The notes beneath the pieces are model-generated. The model was not told the origin of the DNA. It ran no database searches and saw nothing but the letters and a program-made list of their open reading frames with translations. 64,000 bases of DNA, taken from NCBI GenBank assembly GCA_030761205.1, contig JAULJL010000011.1, positions 11,398,501-11,462,500 of the forward strand, in the 5' to 3' direction. Below are positions 35,560 through 46,176 of the stretch, one piece after another. This DNA comes from Fremontodendron californicum (taxonomy: Eukaryota; Streptophyta; Magnoliopsida; Malvales; Malvaceae). The stretch's first letter is position 1. Each line of letters begins with the position of its first letter. The position numbers were made by a program, and so were the translations under genes.

Positions 35560-36967
35560 AGATTTTTAGATGTACAGTTTTTTTATTTTAAAATGATATA
35601 TTAAAAAGGATTGATTTGCACATTGACTTGCAAGTCGATTAGGATCCGTACCCGATTTATTTGAAAAAAAATAAAGAATAAGTTTTTTTTTATTAATTAT
35701 TTTTAGGTTTTTATTTTATTTTTAAATCATGTATTTAAAGTGATTGGTCCGCACGTTGACTCACTGGCCGATTTAGGATCCGTACTCGGGATCCATACAA
35801 ATTTATTTATTTTTTTTAAAGTTTTCTTTTAAATTATTTTGATTTTAAATAATGTATTTAAAGGGGTTGGTTCAAACGTTAACTCGCAAGTCGATTTAGG
35901 ATTTGTACCTGACCCGAGAAAAAAATTTAAAAATTATTTTTAGTTTTTTATTTTATTTTTAAATGATGTATTTAAAGAGGTTAGTTCGCATATTGACTCG
36001 CGGGTAGAGCTGCTAATGGGCCGAGCCAAGGCTCGATTTTTTTTTTGTTTTCCTTACCCAGACCCGACCCTAGGCCAGCCCGGCCCGCCGGCCCATATTC
36101 ACTGTTCATTTATATTAAAAAAATATATTTTTATAATTAAATTTAAAAAATAATTTATTTTTTTATTGGGTGAACAATGATCCGGGTCGGGAGGAATCAC
36201 CAAAATACCTGCCCAGTTGGGTCGAGCGGGCTACCCGGCCTGCGAGCAGGTCTACTCGCAGGTAGATTTAGGATTCGTACCCGACCGTCTCGGGAAAAAA
36301 ATTAAAAAAATTTATTTTATTAATTATTTTTTTATTTTAATGATGTATTTAAAGGAGTTGGTCTGCACATTGACTCGCGGGTCAATCTAGGATACGTACT
36401 TGATCTGTTCGGGAAAAAAATGAAAAAAATAATTTTATTAATTATTTTTAGTTTTTATTTTATTTTTAAATGATGTATTTAAAGAGGTTGATCCGCACGT
36501 TGACTCGCATGTCGATTTAGGATTTGTGCCCGACCGTCTTGGGAAAAAAAAAGAAATTTATTTTTTAAATTATTTTTATTTTAATTTTAAATGATGTATT
36601 TAAAGGGGTTGGTCCGCATGTTGACACGCGGGTCAATTTAGGATCCGTATTCGACCCATTCGGGAAAAAAATTATAAAAAAATATTTTATTAATTTTAAA
36701 TGATGTACTTAAAGGGGTTGGTCTGCACGTTGACTTGTAGGTCGATTTAGGATCCATGACCCGACCTGCTCGGGAAAAAGTTAAAAAATAAATTTATTTT
36801 ATCAATAAATTTTATTTTAATTTTAAATGATATATTTAAAGGAGTTAATCCGCACGTTGACTCGAGGGTCGATTATGATCTGTACTTGATCGGCTTGGAG
36901 GAAAAGTTAAAAAATATTTTATTAATTATTTTTATTCTAATTTTAAATGACGTATTTAAAGGGGTAG
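35560..36967. repeat. Satellite-like tandem array, about 120-bp monomer
   Basis: Nine units recognised by the core GTTGACTCGCGGGTCGATTT, followed by AGGATCCGTACCCGACC, a GGGAAAAAA run, an AT-rich stretch and ATGATGTATTTAAAGGGG. Cores occur near 35625, 35756, 35878, 35992, 36369, 36497, 36620, 36729 and 36856. The larger gap after 35992 is the hAT MITE at 36005-36254. The array is cut by element D and its next unit is at 61007. Confidence 0.85.
36005..36254. mobile_element. hAT-like MITE, 250 bp
   Basis: The left end TAGAGCTGCTAATGGGCC and the minus-strand right end TAGACCTGCTCGCAGGCC are inverted repeats. The flanks CTCGCGGG (35997-36004) and CTCGCAGG (36255-36262) are an 8-bp target duplication with one mismatch, as expected of hAT elements. 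The interior has GC-rich GGCCCGCCGGCCC stretches and no ORF. Confidence 0.82.
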
Positions 36968-37365
36968 TGTCACATCCCAACTCCGGGAGTGTGACCGGCT
37001 AGAGACAAGTATATACCCTTGCCTCCGAAGCCTTAACCATTCATCTACCTAACGAAATTTCGGCATGACCTCGCCCGATAAGGGGGGTTTACTGAACCTG
37101 CAAAACATGCAAAACAATAATAATAACACATGACATCCTGGTTAGAACACCTCCAACTAGGGAGTAATCGAGATGCCCCGCAGCAGACGTACAAAGTGAA
37201 CCACAATGCATATATTTATATACAATACCAAAAATATACACAACAATCTCGGTCTCCGACCGGATAACTGCATGACACATAATACAACATACTTAGACAC
37301 AATAACATATAACATCCCTAGGTGGCTGTGCACAGTTCCTCCATCAAGCACCGGATCAACTCGTA

Positions 37366-37640
37366 GACTCCTACAAACCGGTAGGGCTCGAAAGCTCCTA
37401 CAAAATCGGCAGGGCACGAAGGCTCCTACAAAATCGGTAGGGCAGGAAGGCTCCTACAAAATCGGTAGGGCAGGAAGGCTCCTACAAAACCGGTAGGGCA
37501 CGAAGACTCCTACAAAACCGGTAGGGCTCAATGGCAGTTTACAAATCCGGTAGGGCACAATGGCAGCCTACAAATCCTGTAGGGCACAATAGCAGCCTAC
37601 AAATCCTGTAGGACACAATGGAGCCTACAAATCTGGTATA
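37366..37640 (-). repeat. LTR minisatellite, element D 3' LTR
   Basis: About ten units of CCTACAAA...CGGTAGGGC, the reverse complement of the array in element A. Confidence 0.88.
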
Positions 37641-38079
37641 ACTTAATATTACAATAAACTTTCATCACATAACATTTAAATAAGCATACTAGCAAAGAAC
37701 AATGTGGCGCCATACGGTCGACCACTTATATGACAATTCCGGATTATTACATAATCATCACTTGTCTATTTCTTGAACCTTTTTTCTCACGTCTTTACGA
37801 GAACTTGATATTATAAGATAATTCTACGTTATACATTCATACAATCACAGTCAATATGTCATAAAAAATCTAACGATCCTACGTTTATCGCTACACGTTT
37901 ACTCACTGTGCGCTAAGCTGAAGAAATTGGATCCTCGTGCTCTGGGGCTTTTCCAACCACAAACTCAGCTAATCCGCGCTCCTAGTACATAAACAATAAT
38001 TTCATAAATATTTTATAAATTTGGAAACATTCACAATATCCAAATTGTAACTAATTCGCTACTATCCGAAAATCTACAA

Positions 38080-39579
38080 TGATGGAGACTCAATTAAGAG
38101 TTGTAAACCCAAGTGCAGGTTATGTTCAAGTAATAAATTCTCGGGTGTCCGAGGTCGAACCACAGGGAAGCGTATTAGTAAGTATAAGTTTATAAATATA
38201 TAAGAAAAAGAAAGTAAACAAGATATTAGGGAATCAATAACAAAACAAGAGAAACAAGATATTAGAGAATAAAATAAACAAAACAACATAAAAGAAATTA
38301 AACAAGATATAAACAAAACAATAAGAAAAGATGTTGAGGTTAAAGAATCCACTCTTGGTGTTATGCTAAGATTAATCTTGTTTTATTACACAATTGAAAT
38401 TCACACATAAGGGAGATTCCAATCGGAAGGTTTAGCAATTCAGTCCAAATTGTCCAACGTCCATAGCATATGATATTATGTTCATTTGGTATCCTCAAAA
38501 CTCATAAAAAGAGTCCAAGCATTCCTTATGCCAAGGTATATGTCTACAACAAATCAAGGTTATGAAACCAAGCATTTACTGTGCCATTTTCCTTGTCAAT
38601 AACGAATCAAGATCTCTACTTTGCAAGTATGATTTTAAACCAAAAGAAAATATTATCTATACTAATGTTTATAAATGATGATTCATTTTAGCTCAAGTTT
38701 AAGAGACTAACCTTAGCATTTACCAAAAGCTTCACCTCATCACCTCAACAATATGATTAGCAACACATACTAGATATGAATAAAATGAAAAGGAATGTAA
38801 GAAACATAAGTAAAGAACAAGAAAACTAGAGAAAGGAAAGAAGAAGAAAACTTAGAGAATTTTATTACAATGGCTAATATCCTACCAATGTATCAATGTA
38901 TCCCAATACTCATCCAAGGCCCTCTATTTATACACATTTTGGAGGGCTAAATGACAAGAGACAAGCTTTACAAATTTCAAAGGTAGGTATAATAGGTGAA
39001 TGCATTTTTCTAACAATTTTCGTCATATTGTATGACAATTCTGATCAGCCAGCTTGATGGTCGATTTTGTCAATGTTGGAGGCTCGATCTGATAAAATTG
39101 TCTTCTAGAAAAATATACCCCTATCAGTTACGGATCCATATCCATTGGAATCAGCTCATTTGCTGATGTGGATAAGAAGATATGGGCAAAATACGAAAAC
39201 AGGTCAGCACAGACGTCATTGCACATCAGCCAACTTGATGGTCGATTTCACTAGGGAAAACGACTCCGTTTCAAGAAGTGTAAAACATGAAAAAGATAGA
39301 TATGCCTCTTAGCTTTGCACGGCTACAAATTTCAGCCTTATTGCTTCAGTGAAACTCGAGATAGAGCTGATATGGTAAACGGTGTCGGAACTGGAACTGA
39401 ACTGGATTTGCCCTTAATTCTAGTAATCTGAAATCACTCAAAGAAACTTGTGAAAAACACCAAATTACATAAAAATATAAAAGATCATAAACACAATTAG
39501 ACTAAACAATAATAACTCGTATTTGACACAAAACAATAATAAAACATAACTAAAAACTATATAATTATACGAGTTATCA
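38080..39579 (-). repeat. LTR of element C (3' LTR in its own sense)
   Basis: 1500 bp from TGATGGAGACTCAATTAAG to ACGAGTTATCA. About 750 bp at the right (38826-39579; U3 in element sense) matches the element B LTR closely, while the left half does not. A TATAAATAG motif lies on the minus strand at 38924-38932. Confidence 0.95.
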
Positions 39580-39598
39580 CACCCCCACACTTAGATTG
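39580..39598 (-). other. Polypurine tract of element C
   Basis: The same AAGTGTGGGGGTG on the minus strand as in element B, directly next to the LTR. Confidence 0.8.
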
Positions 39599-41055
39599 TT
39601 GCTAGTCCCTAGCAACGACTCAATAAAAATAAAATAAGAAAATCTAATCTAATCCATTTTCGTAGGAAATCACGGTGGCACTTAGCATGTGACACAAGCC
39701 TTTAAACCCCTAGGTGTCCCTAGTGGACGAGTTTAGTCTCGTGAGGGTTTACTAGGACGATACCCACAAACATTGAAGACATAAGAAAAACTAAAAATAA
39801 TAATTATAACTAATCCTTCCAATATAAATTAGAGATAATCATTAGACAAGTCTTAAAAACTAATCAATAGCTTAAAGAAATTCACAAAAAATCTTGCTTG
39901 AATGTAAATAAATGAGTTAAGCCAATATTAACATAACATATTTCAATCAAAATAGTGCATATTCAAACTTAATCTCAACTTCTCACATGGGATACTCTCT
40001 TGATTTTCACTCTTTAAAGTAGTGGTAAAGTGTTTACACTCAATCAATCTCATGAAAACACTTCTACCATATGCTTGCTTGTCCACCTATTCTCCACTAT
40101 TTAGATCATACAACTTCATAAATCAAGAGGTCTTTATTCAAGGTTGTAATGGGGCCAAAGGGTTATAATGTGGTTAAAGAACAAAAGGATAAAGATATCA
40201 CAAAGGTTCCAAAGAGTTCATAGATTTTAGAGACATAATAAGATCATACAAATAAAACTTCTCAAAACTCTTATAAAGCACATAATAACATAGGCTAAAT
40301 ATTCATGTTGAGCCTTTGCATCATTCTAACCAACTTTGTAACATCTTTTTCTAGAAGTTCAAGAGAAGATTCTTTTTTTTTTTTTTTAATATGGGAATGT
40401 ATTTGACAATGATCCCTTTCTTTTTCTCTTGACTTTTTCTTTTCTTTTCTTCCCCCACACTTATCTTTTGTTTCTAACCCAAATTTTCAACTAAAAATAT
40501 CCCTTATTTTTTTTAATATGTCTCAAAAAATCCATCTTTAGAACAAGGGTAAGGATATAAGTATATTTAGGCTAGGTGTAAGTTGTGGTTACCAATAAAA
40601 CAGCATATTTAATGTAGGCTCAAATTGGTTCACTAGTGGGGATGTTCTCTTAGAACATTAATAATGGATGGCTGTTTGGCTCTGGTTATAATCCTAATGC
40701 CTCTATCATATTCATGTTGTCACATGTATCAATATAGTCTCAAACGGTTTAAAGCAAGTTCTAGAGAATCATGTAATCATAAGAGCACTCAAGAAAGAAA
40801 TTAGATTGATTTGTATAATGCATCAATCATTATAGGCTCAAAAACTCACAAGGATGATTATACAAGTCAGATTAAGTCTAAACATGCTTCTTTCTCAATC
40901 AACATATCATATTAACATTGGCTTATAAAAAGGTTGATATCAAGCTCAATTCTCATGAAAATCTTCTCACTAATAAATCTGTTTTAGACTTATGCAATTC
41001 ATATCTCATTATAGTATTGAAAGTAACTAAAAAAAACACACTAAGTCTAAACATG

Positions 41056-41087
<32 letters not shown>

Positions 41088-41351
41088 AAGAAGAAGATTA
41101 AATCAAACTGACAAGGTATGTCTCAAGTCTCCCTTACTCAGACCTTGTTCAGAATGAATACTTCTAAATGTCTTAAAACACAACAATTTTTTTTTTTTTT
41201 TAAATTAGCAAAATATGTCCCTTACCCCCTACTAAAATATGACATTGTCCCCAATGTCAAATTTTAAAGGTAGAATTTAGGAGATATTACCTGCAGAGGT
41301 TGCTAACCACTTATTATAACTGAGACACAACAAACAAAATGTTAGATAATG
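39599..41351. other. Non-coding 3' region of element C
   Basis: The counterpart of 16731-18489 in element B, with small indels and longer T runs (41056-41086). No gene is seen. Confidence 0.7.
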
Positions 41352-41999
41352 TCACAAAGACAAAGTGCAATCCACTCCTTGCTCGTCCATATCTCTTTTT
41401 CTTTTTCCGAGCGTTTGCGAAACAACCGTAGCAGATAAATACTCATAAGCTTGTAGCTTTTTGAGTAAATCTTCAATGGTTGTAGCAGAAATTATGGTTC
41501 TCCTTGCCTCTGAAAACATGAATCCATTATCCACAGCATTATCTAAATATGAAAGCAAATTACTAAAATAACCATTAATATTAAGCAAACCAATGGGTTT
41601 CTTATTTGTGACCAAAGATGACCAAGAAGCCACGCAAGCTATTTCTTCCAATGTACCCAGACCTCCTGGTAAAGCAATGAATGCATCGGCAGAATGGTAC
41701 ATGATTGTCATCCGTTCAGGGATACTCCAGACTTGTATTTCCTTACCCACGGTAGGTCCACAAAAATCTGTGAATAGTTTTGGCACGATTCCTAGAACTG
41801 GACTTCCTCCGGCATGTGCTGCTGTAGCGACTGCTCCCATTAAACCCGTACTACCGCCTCCATAAATCAACTGGATCTTTTGTTGGGCAAGTATTACTCC
41901 AACTCTTATGGCTTCATCAGCGAATATGTTATTTTTCCCTGGATAAGCACCTCCAAAGACACAAATTTTTTTAATGCGCTGGGACGAAGTGCTTTCCAT
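41352..41999 (-). CDS. LOG-family protein carried by retrotransposon element C
   Basis: 215 aa, intron-less, differing from the element B copy at only six residues. LOG enzymes convert cytokinin riboside 5'-monophosphates directly to active cytokinin. This copy keeps the canonical nucleotide-binding loop YGGGSTGLMG (residues 46-55) and AHAGGSP. It also has the conserved Arg96 and the PGGLGTLEE signature (111-119), so by motif it is the better candidate for activity. The normally adjacent Lys is Met97. The start is at 41999, because a run of T separates it from upstream sequence and the MESTSS N-terminus is shared with element B. A C-terminal extension of about 25 residues (GKRKRDMDEQ...) is basic then acidic. 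It lies in sense with the retrotransposon, which supports a captured gene rather than a coincidental insertion. Expression from the LTR promoter is possible but not shown. Confidence 0.86.
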   Translation of the reverse strand: MESTSSQRIKKICVFGGAYPGKNNIFADEAIRVGVILAQQKIQLIYGGGSTGLMGAVATAAHAGGSPVLGIVPKLFTDFCGPTVGKEIQVWSIPERMTIMYHSADAFIALPGGLGTLEEIACVASWSSLVTNKKPIGLLNINGYFSNLLSYLDNAVDNGFMFSEARRTIISATTIEDLLKKLQAYEYLSATVVSQTLGKRKRDMDEQGVDCTLSL

Positions 42000-42539
42000 T
42001 TTTTTTTTTTTTTCGAGTGCCTGAAAGAGAATGAGTACATGGTGTAATATATAGAGGACTGAGTAGTGAATCAGACAAGAGTAATAATGTCGCCGAAAGT
42101 GTATCTGACCTGTCAGAAGAAAATGTTAACCTAACAAAAGATTTTTGCGTGATTTCAGGAAGAAAATCAAAAAGAAAAGAAAAAGCAACCGTAAAAGACC
42201 AATGCAAAAAAAAAAATGAGAATAATTACACAAATCGTAAATTAAACCGAAATGAAGTTATTGCAAATCAAACCAAAAGCTGAGAAGTCATTTATTGTAG
42301 TTGTGATTGTGGCTCACATCTTCCTCTGGTTTTACGTCCAGAAACGGCTTAAACGCCTTCTATGAGTCGAGGATATGCTTCCCATCCAGTTTTCTTACAA
42401 GCTGGCAAACAGGGTCTTTTAACATCAGATTCCCAAGATGTTGCCATTCCCTTTGGAATTGCGGCCATAAATCAAGAATTTCTCTTTGTACGTCTCCACT
42501 AGGATGCGTCTCAAGAGAAAGTTGGATATTACCCAAATT

Positions 42540-42896
42540 CTACTTACTCAGTCCATCCTTAATGAATTCAATTTTATCATCTCGATTAGAGGACGGAATC
42601 CCAATAGAACGACATTTACCGTTACACGTCCATCGTGCACACTTGTGGCAATTTGAACTCATGCGCTTTGCTCGTCGCTTCTTTGCATAAGTGCTTCTAC
42701 CTGTACCTGGTAAATGCAAAACAGGAAGATATTCATCTTCACGTACCTTGGCTTCAATTATCCAACGTATGTCTTCAGGAATCCCTTTGTGCATAAGCAT
42801 TCTTAATCTTTCAAATCGAACTTGGTAAAGCTTCAGTAAAATATTTCGAGGAAAAGGAGGAAATCGTTTCTGCAATCTTGTGAGAATATCATCCAT
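42540..42896 (-). pseudogene. Truncated copy of the unrecognised Cys-rich ORF in element C
   Basis: It matches the 178-aa ORF of element B over its first 118 residues, including the CHKCARWTCNGKC cluster. A Glu codon is replaced by TAG at about 42540-42542. Homologous sequence continues beyond the stop to about 42360. Because the LOG ORF downstream is intact while this one is truncated, the two may be under different constraint, or the shortened protein may still serve. Confidence 0.65.
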
Positions 42897-43078
42897 CTTG
42901 AAAAAAAATGAAAAAGAAACTGAAAGAGAAATTTATATACAATATCAGTTTTGTGGGTAGCTGATGGAACCGACTTAAATAATCACGGAGTACCGTTATC
43001 CGCCATTTAACCGGGGTTAAAAAAAATGTATTTTTTTTTTTTTTTTTTTTTGAAGATTAGTAAAAATTATATTTACAT

Positions 43079-43267
43079 CTAGTTATTTTCAAAACAAGGA
43101 TCAGAAAGAAAAACAACCTCTTCTTGAGTAACATGATTTTCCAAAAAGAGTTTGAGTCTTTGTCCATTTACCTTGAATACGTTACCATTTTGAGGATTCT
43201 CAATGTCAACTGCTCCATAATGATACACATGCTTAACCACAAATGGGTCAGTCCATCTTGATCTCAA
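43079..43267 (-). pseudogene. Integrase C-terminal remnant of element C
   Basis: A short frame reading RSRWTDPFVVKHVYHYGAVD and NGQRLKLFLENHV, the usual last segment of Athila-type integrases. It is one frameshift away from the end of the long gag-protease ORF at 43264, so the two were one reading frame. Confidence 0.75.
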
Positions 43268-45948
43268 CTTACCAGGAAATATGTGAAGTCTAGAATTATA
43301 ACTTTTTGCCCAACATCAAATGTTTTTCTTGAAATTAACTTGTCATGAAAGACTTTAGTTCTTTCTGTATGAATTTTAGAATTCTCATATGCATCTTTTC
43401 TGAGTTCCTCAAGTTCATTTATGACTGGAAAAGTTTCATTCTCACCCAAAAAGGAATATTTTAGCTCGGATGGCAATGGTTTTAAATCCAGCTTGGGTGG
43501 TTCAATAGTTGATGGTACAGTGACATTTGTGAGTGATGGAAGTTCCTCAAACTTTTGTTTCCAACAATGCTTAACCTGAAAAGAATTTAACAAAGAATCA
43601 GTGTGTGAAATTTCTGAAGCATTATCAAACTCACATTCAATTAAATAAGCTTCTAAAGGATCATGGAATGTGGTAGTGGTGAGATGTTCATGAACAAGTT
43701 CTTCAATGAAATCCACTTCATGTATTTCTGAATCATCACCAGGTTGCTTGCAAGTGTTGAACACATTTAATTCTAAAGTCATATTTCCAAAAGAAATGTT
43801 CAACATACCATTCCTGCAATTTATCAGAGCATTAGAAGTTGCAAGAAACGGACGGCCTAATATAACAGGAATTTGAACATTTGGATTTGAAACAGGATGT
43901 GTGTCCAAAACAATAAAATCAACAGGGAAGTAAAAATTTTCAATTTGAACCAAAACATCTTCAACTATCCCTCGAGGAATTTTTACAGAACGATCAGCTA
44001 GTTGAAGTGTAACAGGTGTTTCCCTGAGTTCACCTAAACCTAACTGTTGATAAACAGAAAAAGGCAAAAGATTAACACTAGCACCAAGATCAAGCAATGC
44101 ACGTTCTATTCTAGTGTTTCCAATGATGCATGAGATTGTTGGACATCCAGGATCTTTGAATTTTGGTGGAGTAAGGTGCTGAATGATTGAGCTCACACTT
44201 TCCGTCAGAAATGCTTTCTTTTGTACATTATGTTTCCTTTTAACTGTGCACATGTCCTTCAAAAATTTAGCATAAGATGGAACTTGTTTGATTGCATCCA
44301 ATAAAGGAATGTTAATCTTAAATTGTTTGAAAAGTTCATATATTTCTGCATTTTGATTCAAATTCTTTATTGTTTGCAACCTTTGAGGAAAATGAGCAGG
44401 ATGCATACCTTTTTCTTTGTCCAAAATTTCAAGAAGTTCAGACTTACCATCATCCTTACCATTACTTTTCAGAGGGGAAGGAGGATCTTGGTCTTTTGAT
44501 GGAATGTTTTTGTCAATTGCCTTTCCACTTCGAAGAGTTGTGATAGAACTGGCATTTTCCTGTTGAGTTTCATTGGAGCAAGAAACAAGACATTGAGTAG
44601 AAGGGTTAGGCTGAGGTTGAGCAGGAAACTTACCTTTTTCTTGAGTGCGTAATGAAGCTGTCAATGTGGACAAGGTGTTTTTGATCTCATTGATGTCCTG
44701 TGAAGTCCGGTTATTCACATTTGCTTGTGTTTGCATGAATGCTTGCAATGTCTCTTCCAAGGTTTGTACACGTGAAGGTTGATAGGAAAAAGTGTTGCCC
44801 GACTTTTGAGATTGTGGTACCTGAACATGATTATTATTCCGCCAACTGAAGTTGGGATGATTTCTCCATTCAGGGTTATACGTTTCAGAGTAAGGAGAAG
44901 GAAAAGGCTTTTTAAATGTGTTTATGGAATTTACTTGATCATGCAACGCTTCTTTAAGAATGGGAATGTTTGGACATTCAGAAGTGGGGTGTCCCATGAT
45001 TTCACAAATTCCACAACTTTCTTCATTTTTAACCGTTTTGACTTCTTTTACTTCTCTAAGTTCCATGGCTTCAATCTTTCTAGCCAAATTAGCTACTTTA
45101 GCTTTTATCTCATCTTCTTGACTAAAATGATATTTACCTCTGTTAGAAACAAGATTAGATCTATTGGAACTTTCAGAGGAATTATCTGTGTGCCAGGCTT
45201 GAGAGTTATCTGCCAAATGGTCTAGGTAGTCAAAGGCTTCTTCAGGTTCTTTTTCTAGAAACTCACCGTTACACATTGTTTCAACAAATTGTTTAGTTTC
45301 GGGAGTTAAACTTTCATAAAAGAAACTAATAAGACGCCATTTTTCAAAACCATGATGTGGACAAGAACTTAACAAATCTTTAAAACGCTCCCAGCACTGA
45401 AAAAATGCTTCATTTTGATTTTGATTGAAATTTTGAATCTGTCTTTTCAAAGCAGTAGTTTTATGTGCTGGGAAAAATTTCTTTAGAAACTCAGTTTGTA
45501 ATTCTTGCCATGTGCCAATTGACCTTGGTTTTAAATTATGAAGCCAAATTTTTGCTTTATCTTTTAAAGAAAAAGGAAATAATTTTAGCTTGACAATTTC
45601 ATTTGTGCATTGTTGGTCATTAAAGGTGACACATACATCTTCGAAGTCTTTTAGAAACGAGTAAGCACTTTCCGATTCTAACCCATGGAAATTTGGAAGC
45701 AAAGCTATCATACCTGGTTTAAAACGAGAGTTGTTTGCATTGAGAGGAAAAATAAAACAAGAGGGTGATGAGCTTCGAGTTGGTTGCAAGTAGTCACGCA
45801 TGGTGCGTACTTGTCTGTTCTCATCTTCAGCATGAACACTTTCATTGTCAGCCATGGTAGGAGTTGTATTAGAAAGATTACCTGAAAAAGTTTCACAATA
45901 AAATCTAACTAAACGACGAGATCTAAAATCACGTCGCCAAACAAGCAT
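43264..45948 (-). CDS. Element C gag-protease ORF fused to integrase tail, 894 aa
   Basis: Gag forms the particle and the protease matures it. The Athila-type capsid domain is at about residues 75-240 (IWLHNLKPRSIGTWQEL). The CCHC knuckle CGICEIMGHPTSEC is at 312-325. A region homologous to the element B Gag tail lies at 548-568, and the aspartic protease has DLGAS at 620-624. At about residue 842 the sequence runs from the beginning of the reverse transcriptase (GENETFPVI) straight into the end of integrase (ELEELRKDAYENSK), near coordinate 43423. This in-frame deletion removed RT, RNase H and the integrase core. A frameshift ends the ORF shortly afterwards. An inner Met at about residue 32 (MADNESVHAEDE) is the more likely true start. 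The long open gag supports recent activity in trans. Confidence 0.87.
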   Translation of the reverse strand: MLVWRRDFRSRRLVRFYCETFSGNLSNTTPTMADNESVHAEDENRQVRTMRDYLQPTRSSSPSCFIFPLNANNSRFKPGMIALLPNFHGLESESAYSFLKDFEDVCVTFNDQQCTNEIVKLKLFPFSLKDKAKIWLHNLKPRSIGTWQELQTEFLKKFFPAHKTTALKRQIQNFNQNQNEAFFQCWERFKDLLSSCPHHGFEKWRLISFFYESLTPETKQFVETMCNGEFLEKEPEEAFDYLDHLADNSQAWHTDNSSESSNRSNLVSNRGKYHFSQEDEIKAKVANLARKIEAMELREVKEVKTVKNEESCGICEIMGHPTSECPNIPILKEALHDQVNSINTFKKPFPSPYSETYNPEWRNHPNFSWRNNNHVQVPQSQKSGNTFSYQPSRVQTLEETLQAFMQTQANVNNRTSQDINEIKNTLSTLTASLRTQEKGKFPAQPQPNPSTQCLVSCSNETQQENASSITTLRSGKAIDKNIPSKDQDPPSPLKSNGKDDGKSELLEILDKEKGMHPAHFPQRLQTIKNLNQNAEIYELFKQFKINIPLLDAIKQVPSYAKFLKDMCTVKRKHNVQKKAFLTESVSSIIQHLTPPKFKDPGCPTISCIIGNTRIERALLDLGASVNLLPFSVYQQLGLGELRETPVTLQLADRSVKIPRGIVEDVLVQIENFYFPVDFIVLDTHPVSNPNVQIPVILGRPFLATSNALINCRNGMLNISFGNMTLELNVFNTCKQPGDDSEIHEVDFIEELVHEHLTTTTFHDPLEAYLIECEFDNASEISHTDSLLNSFQVKHCWKQKFEELPSLTNVTVPSTIEPPKLDLKPLPSELKYSFLGENETFPVINELEELRKDAYENSKIHTERTKVFHDKLISRKTFDVGQKVIILDFTYFLVS

Positions 45949-45970
45949 AAAACAAAGTTAATATACAGAT

Positions 45971-46108
45971 TAGGCGGTATAACCAGCCAATAAAAATAAA
46001 ACAAAGTTAATATACAATAGAAATATAAATATATAGAAAATTAGGCGGTATAACCAGCCAATAAAAATAAAACAAAGTTAATATACAAATTAGGCGGTAT
46101 AACCAGCC
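45971..46108. repeat. GGCGGTATAACCAGCCAATA repeats in the leader of element C
   Basis: Three copies of the same 20-bp word seen in the element B LTR, here located between the primer-binding site and gag. Confidence 0.88.
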
Positions 46109-46152
46109 AATAAAAATAAATATACTTATAAACTTATATACTTAGTATTGCT

Positions 46153-46170
46153 TCCCCGGCAACGGCGCCA
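46153..46170 (-). other. Primer-binding site of element C (Asp-tRNA)
   Basis: TGGCGCCGTTGCCGGGGA on the minus strand, six bases inside the LTR at 46177. Confidence 0.88.
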
Positions 46171-46176
46171 AAAACT

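Noticed and set aside
38074..38352. Hydrophobic 92-aa minus-strand ORF, with a copy at 46126-46449
   Set aside because: It spans the LTR edge of element C. Its Leu/Ser/Phe content follows from AG-rich LTR sequence and it reads in different lengths in the two LTRs.
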